A stretch of 64,000 nucleotides of DNA. It comes from Podocnemis expansa (lineage: Eukaryota; Chordata; Testudines; Podocnemididae). The DNA lies in NCBI GenBank assembly GCA_007922195.1, contig ML682007.1, positions 11,666,562 through 11,730,561 on the forward strand, read 5' to 3'. The position numbers and the translations under genes are program-made. Under the pieces are notes generated by a model, which ran no database searches, was not told the DNA's origin, and was given only the letters and a program-made list of their open reading frames with translations. Shown here piece after piece: positions 59,406-64,000 of this stretch (position 1 is its first letter; the number at the start of each line of letters is the position of its first letter).

Positions 59406-59954
59406 GCTTGATTATAAGTTTTATAAATGAGTTAATAAAAAAGGTCAGAAATAAATTATTTGGCTTGTAATATTAGTTGTGATTTGTAAGAGAGTAGGCT
59501 AGAAAATATATTCCAGAGAATGGTTATATCAAAACTAAACATAACCATAAATAATTAGATTTCACTCTTTATCTTGTGAACTGATCTCCAGTCGAGTAAA
59601 TATGATGGCAGACATTTAATTGAACTAAGGTAGAATGCTGTAAACATCACAACCTTGCCAACAAAAGCAAATCTATGTATTAGGGCAGTTAAAATTGTTA
59701 AATTACTAAAATGCATTTGTAACTATGGCCTTTTGATGCATGTTCTGTACATCTTTGAGTGCCTTAGAAAAGATTCAAGGATGTTATGAGTGTCACAATG
59801 TATTTGCCCAAGCTTTCAGTCAAGAATGCAACACTTCACTTACAGTGAAAACATTTGGCAGTAAGAAGTACATTCCAGAAAAATCAGCTGCTGTGAACAG
59901 CAGTTAATGAAAATACAATTTGCATTTGAGGAACTGATAACTGTATTGTCATAG

Positions 59955-60012
59955 CAAAACAAACAAGGACTCCTTGTTTGTTTTCCTCAACTAGACTAAC
60001 ATGGCTACCTCT
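59955..60012. mobile_element. Minimal inverted PLE copy M (58 bp)
   Basis: AAAACAAACAAGGA (antisense) runs directly into CTCCTTGTTTGTTTT (sense) and then ACTAGACTAACATGGCTACC. Flanked by CTGTATTGTCATAG (59941-59954) and CTGTATTGTCACAG (60013-60026), a 14-bp duplication with one mismatch. So this tiny foldback is a complete insertion event, not a decayed longer copy. Confidence 0.88.
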
Positions 60013-60516
60013 CTGTATTGTCACAGATGTCTAAGACTCCACTTGTGGTGGTGGTGCAGAGAAAAGCATGCATGTCACTGAAATTTTTCCAGAGACCATT
60101 TCTAGTCTCTTTCGAAGTGTTGAGGCTTTATAATTCAGCTGTATCTGCTAACGTTCTTCTCATTTATCCTCATGTTTTAATGTAAAATTTTCAGATCCTA
60201 GAAAAGAACTAAGTACTTCCTTTTAAGGAGTTTGTCTTATTTGTCTCATTTTAACACCCTGTGGGATTAGGCATACATTGCATCTTCGGGCATTGCAGAA
60301 CTTGGTATCATCTGTTCAGATATGTAAGTTCTTGCACAAATGTGGAGTTAATGTTTTGCTTGAGAAATTTCCTATGAAGCAGTGGCAGAACAACCTATAA
60401 TGTTTACTGTGAGAGGATTTGCTAGTGTACTGTTACATAAAGGTATAAGAATTGGAATTTAACTTTCCTGGCCACTTCTGGAAAATCTGACATCTGAAAT
60501 CACAATGTTCTAAAAC

Positions 60517-60890
60517 CAGTGGGTGAGCATTTCAGTCTTTCTGATCACTCCATTGATGAGGTCAAATCACCTGTTATAATGAGAGAAAAATCCAACGTCC
60601 CTATTAGACCTGAAGCAATGCAATCAAATTTGCAAACAAATACTATCTCTGCAGCTTCTCTTTCTATTGCTGTTCCCCATCATTTGAATCTTTACAATGG
60701 CTTTGATTTGCTGTTACAGTCTGACCTGATCCTATGACTTGCACTTCTCTGCATTTATTTCCTCCCATTCTGTAAGTTCCCTCATCTTCAAAGTGGCTGA
60801 AGAAGTGGGATTTTCTCTCATAAAAGCTCATGCAATAAATAAATTTGTTAGTCTTTAAGTGCCACAGGACTCCTCCTTTGTTTTTTGGGA
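60517..60890 (+). mobile_element. PLE copy N with internal inversion
   Basis: Starts sense inside the endonuclease ORF (GAGCATTTCAGTC...GATCACTCC, reading E-H-F-S-L-S-D-H-S). It switches to antisense for about 60558-60650 (AGGTCAAATCACCTGTTATA), then returns to sense for the 3'UTR and tail (60655-60890: CTGAAGAAGTGGGATTTTCT, AAGCTCATGCAATAAATAAA, AGTGCCACAGGACTCC). Three-segment structure; no clear duplication. Confidence 0.75.
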
Positions 60891-62054
60891 AAATAGTTCA
60901 AATTGATTAGTTAATGAGGGATTCATCCTTTCTCTGGAAACCATTTCAAACTATAATTATACATATAATCCACACACAATTTTCTTTGTTGTATAATACA
61001 TGGGGCTCCTTTCATAATACAGGTGACATGATTAGGCCCTAATAAAATCATGTAGACCTGAGTCAGCGAAATACTAAAGTCCATGATTAACTCTAAGCAT
61101 GAGTAGTTCAGGTGACTTCTATCTGACTAACATAATTTATGAATGGATGCCTTGATCAGTTGCTAAAGCAAGGATGCTCCAGATTGTCTTCTGTAATTCA
61201 AAGTCAAGGCATATTTTTCTCCCTATACTCAAACCAAAGATGGTAAGTTTGGAAACACTGGGCAAAATCCAAAAATGAAGTATTACATTTGTGTGCTAGC
61301 ATTTCATTGGGGGGAGTTTGAAAATAAGTACTCTGTGGACAAGAAAACATCGGGGGCCCAAATGTTTTGGGAGAAAGGGAGAGAGCTGCTGTGACTTGGA
61401 GTCAATCAAGAACTATGTCGATAGGAGGAGCTAGGCATCCTGGAGATAGCCATTGGGAGCAAGAAGATGCAGACCCATACTCCCTGCAGTCTAGATTGTT
61501 ACCATGAGTTCAAAGAATTTTTTCTTTATCCACTTTTGAGAGCTTTCCCAGCTCAAGTGATAGAGTATGGGATGTGACTAGTAAACCCCAGTAGTCAGAC
61601 AACATCTTGAGTAGTCCATAAAGTTTAACCCTAACTTTGCTTAATACAATACATAGAACTTCACTTCACCTACCTAGATACACTTTGCTCTCTCTTACTT
61701 GCCCGAAGGTTGTTTTTGTCTTGAGAGACCCCCAGCACAATGTAATGCTTCTGAGATATAGTTCCTTAATCAGCCACCTGCTGGCTCTCTCTTATCAAAA
61801 GTTGAAACAGTAGTACTGAGTGGCTTTGCACAGTAAGGATAGGCTACTGCAGTTCTACCTTAAGCTAGCTGCTCCTGTCACATACATTTTATTCTGTCTG
61901 TATAGAACAATTCCAATTTAAAATAAATCCATTCATAAGGTCAGAAGGGATGTCTATTATCATCCAGGCTACATAACCTATATTATGAAATTCCAGAGAA
62001 TTATCCTTTCTTATTTTGTAAGTAAATACTATAATGGCCTATAACTTATGGTTG
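60891..62054. other. Non-coding DNA
   Basis: No gene or defined repeat recognised. Confidence 0.4.
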
Positions 62055-62062
62055 AACTAGAG

Positions 62063-62248
62063 CAGGGGTCTCAAACTCAAATCACCGTGAGAACTGCATG
62101 AGGACTAGTATGTTAGCCTGAGGGCTACACCACTGAAACCTTTCACACTATGATATTGCAAATATCAATAAATATAGTGTCATTGCAGGCCATAGGAAAT
62201 AATTTTAGGGGCTGCATGAACCCATGGGTCACGAGTTTGAGATACCTG
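62063..62248. mobile_element. hAT-type MITE (CTCAAACTC ends)
   Basis: 186 bp. Left CAGGGGTCTCAAACTC, right (reverse complement) CAGGTATCTCAAACTC, 14 of 16 matching. Flanks AACTAGAG (62055-62062) and AACTATAG (62249-62256): 8-bp duplication with one mismatch. Confidence 0.85.
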
Positions 62249-62256
62249 AACTATAG

Positions 62257-64000
62257 AATATCTTTTATAAAGAGATCTAGTTGTCATTTAAAGGCTAATA
62301 GCATCCAAAATATGTTTGATAGTGTGTGGATGTAGAGAAGGGCTTAGCATATGTCCTGAAGAGCTTAAGGTGATCATGATGGATGTGAGACTCTCTTGCA
62401 TTGTTCACTATAGCTGAAAGTATTCAGTTACACCATGAAATGTGCATGTAGCAAAACTTACTATTTGATCTAGCTGTAGTGACCAGTGTCTTCACTTAGA
62501 CCTCCAACTACACGTAAATGTTCACAGGAAGTGGTGTTCTTCCTAAATCATGCAGTAGTTAATGCCAAATCCATCTAAAATATTTAAAAAAAAATAAAAT
62601 AAAAGTTTGTGGAGCAGGAGAAAGCAACCATTACTATTTTTTTAAAAGAAATGCATGTAGATAAGTAAACTACCTCAGTTATCCATCCATCTGAAAAAAA
62701 AGTACAATTTTTTTCTTCATGAAAAATTAAAAGTTAGACTTGATCTGATGGATGTTATAAAGGGAACTGATGAAGCAACTTAGTAGATGAATTCAGTCAT
62801 TGTTGATAAGAGGAGTAATAAACTGTATTTACTTGAGCCATAAGGATCTACATAGGATCTTAAAATGAGTATTACTGAAGAAAGTTATGATTAAAGTTGC
62901 AAATGTATGATATTCAAAATGTATTCTAAGAGCTAAAAGGTAATTGTGTCTTGAAAAGGTATAATATATTCAAGGAACATTACAATACATACAAAATTTT
63001 CCTTCTCCATCTGAGACAGTGTCAACTCTTTAAATAAACAGGCTAACACAGAGAACACTCTCTTACTCATTAATAAAGTCAGAGATTGAAATGTCTAGCT
63101 GAGATATTTAGAGAATGCAGTGTGTGAGAAAGAGAGCATAACAGACAGTGAAGTTGAGGGTGTTATTGTTTGGTCTGCTAGCTACATGAATACATCTGGT
63201 GAAAAGAAAAGCCCCTAAACTGAATATTCAAGTCAACTCCACTTAAATTAATGAAATCCATGAAAGTAGTACAGTAATTGCTTTTTTGTTTCATGGCAAT
63301 CATCAAAGGAAGAACATTATTTTAGACTCTCAAAAATTATCTCAGACAATAGCAAGTTCTGTTCTAAAGGCCCAGAAAGAAATGTATAGTACTGGTGTTT
63401 CTGTATTGATATTTATCAGGGCTGTCATTTGCTATTTAAATCATATAAACCTAACAGGAGAATATCCTGATAATTGAAGCATAAAACTATTTGCAATGCC
63501 TTTAACATGAGAGATGCTGCAGTATCTGAGAATATGGTGATCTGTTCAACAGGTAAATTTCTGTCTATATTCCTTACAAAACTCAGAACCTCCAAAAAAT
63601 GAATGGTGGACTTCTGACTGTAAAAATAGGAGTACACATGAAAGTTTGAAGGACACTGTATTTTACAGGAGTTAGCAGAGACCACCATAATTCAAGCAGT
63701 CCTATTAACATTTCAAGATATGTTTTCTGGTGAGAACTGGAGCCTACAAAAATGTTCAAGGTCAGGGGCTACCTATATCCCATGTATCTTACGTGGCTCA
63801 CACTGGGAGAAAATCCGCATTCACTGGAAGAAATGCCATTTGCTGCTGCTGCTGCTGCTGCTGCCAAATGATTGCACGGAAAGAGTTTACAATGGTTTTA
63901 CTTCTAAAACTACTGAAAGTTTTTTCTCCTGAGAATTCCAGGGTTAATGAGTAAGTTACAGAGATATAAACTGGTGGTTTTGCGAGCCAGGAAATCTTGT
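62257..64000. other. Non-coding DNA
   Basis: No gene recognised. A seven-unit CTG run lies at 63843-63863 inside the small palindrome CATTTG...CAAATG. Confidence 0.4.
63842..63864. repeat. CTG microsatellite
   Basis: Seven CTG units, flanked by CCATTTG and CCAAATG, so the whole can fold as one hairpin. Confidence 0.92.

Noticed and set aside
1..64000. CRISPR arrays, operons, phage or tRNA genes
   Set aside because: Checked by eye for spaced direct repeats, ribosome-binding-site-led gene runs and cloverleaf-like sequences; none seen. Repeats present are dispersed eukaryotic elements.

Overview
The window looks like non-avian sauropsid nuclear DNA (turtle or crocodilian is my best guess). It is AT-rich and non-coding over nearly all of its length. 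It is dense with CR1 LINE, Penelope-like element (PLE), hAT and foldback MITE copies and a DIRS-type ORF1 relic. There is no operon, prokaryotic signal or intact long ORF. The organism call rests on repeat families I recognise from memory, not on a database search.

Host coding content: the best candidate is one exon at 961-1096 (+) with a strong acceptor, an ATG and a signal-peptide-like hydrophobic run. A 34-nt exon at 21555-21588 (+) may belong to the same transcription unit. I cannot name the gene. If both are real, 1.1-21.5 kb is one long intron.

Mobile DNA: (1) Fourteen pieces of a PLE family are spread over the window. One exactly bounded 800-bp copy (16121-16920) keeps the 3' end of the ORF with a GIY-YIG endonuclease domain and sits inside a decayed DIRS1-like/LAP2alpha-type ORF1 (about 15380-17560). 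At least seven copies are head-to-head inverted (antisense arm then sense arm), several flanked by direct repeats. Most tails carry a hammerhead-ribozyme-like motif. (2) At least eight hAT-type non-autonomous elements have both ends and 8-bp target duplications visible; four of these duplications are perfect, including all three members of one GC-rich family (1423-1674, 42511-42852, 50131-50367). (3) Two MITEs are built from TTCGAA-type palindromic words (20517-20817, 44234-44621), with other TGTCTACACT-type elements and a TTAA-flanked 70-bp MITE. (4) CR1 retroposon pieces lie at 56125-57735 (minus, split by a PLE) and 58955-59405 (plus).

Nesting gives a relative order: PLE within DIRS-like ORF1, PLE within CR1 reverse transcriptase, PLE within a hAT element, and a GC-rich hAT at the end of an older MITE. 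I see no new gene system. The most unusual item is the recurrent inverted PLE architecture, reduced in one case to a 58-bp foldback with a 14-bp target duplication.
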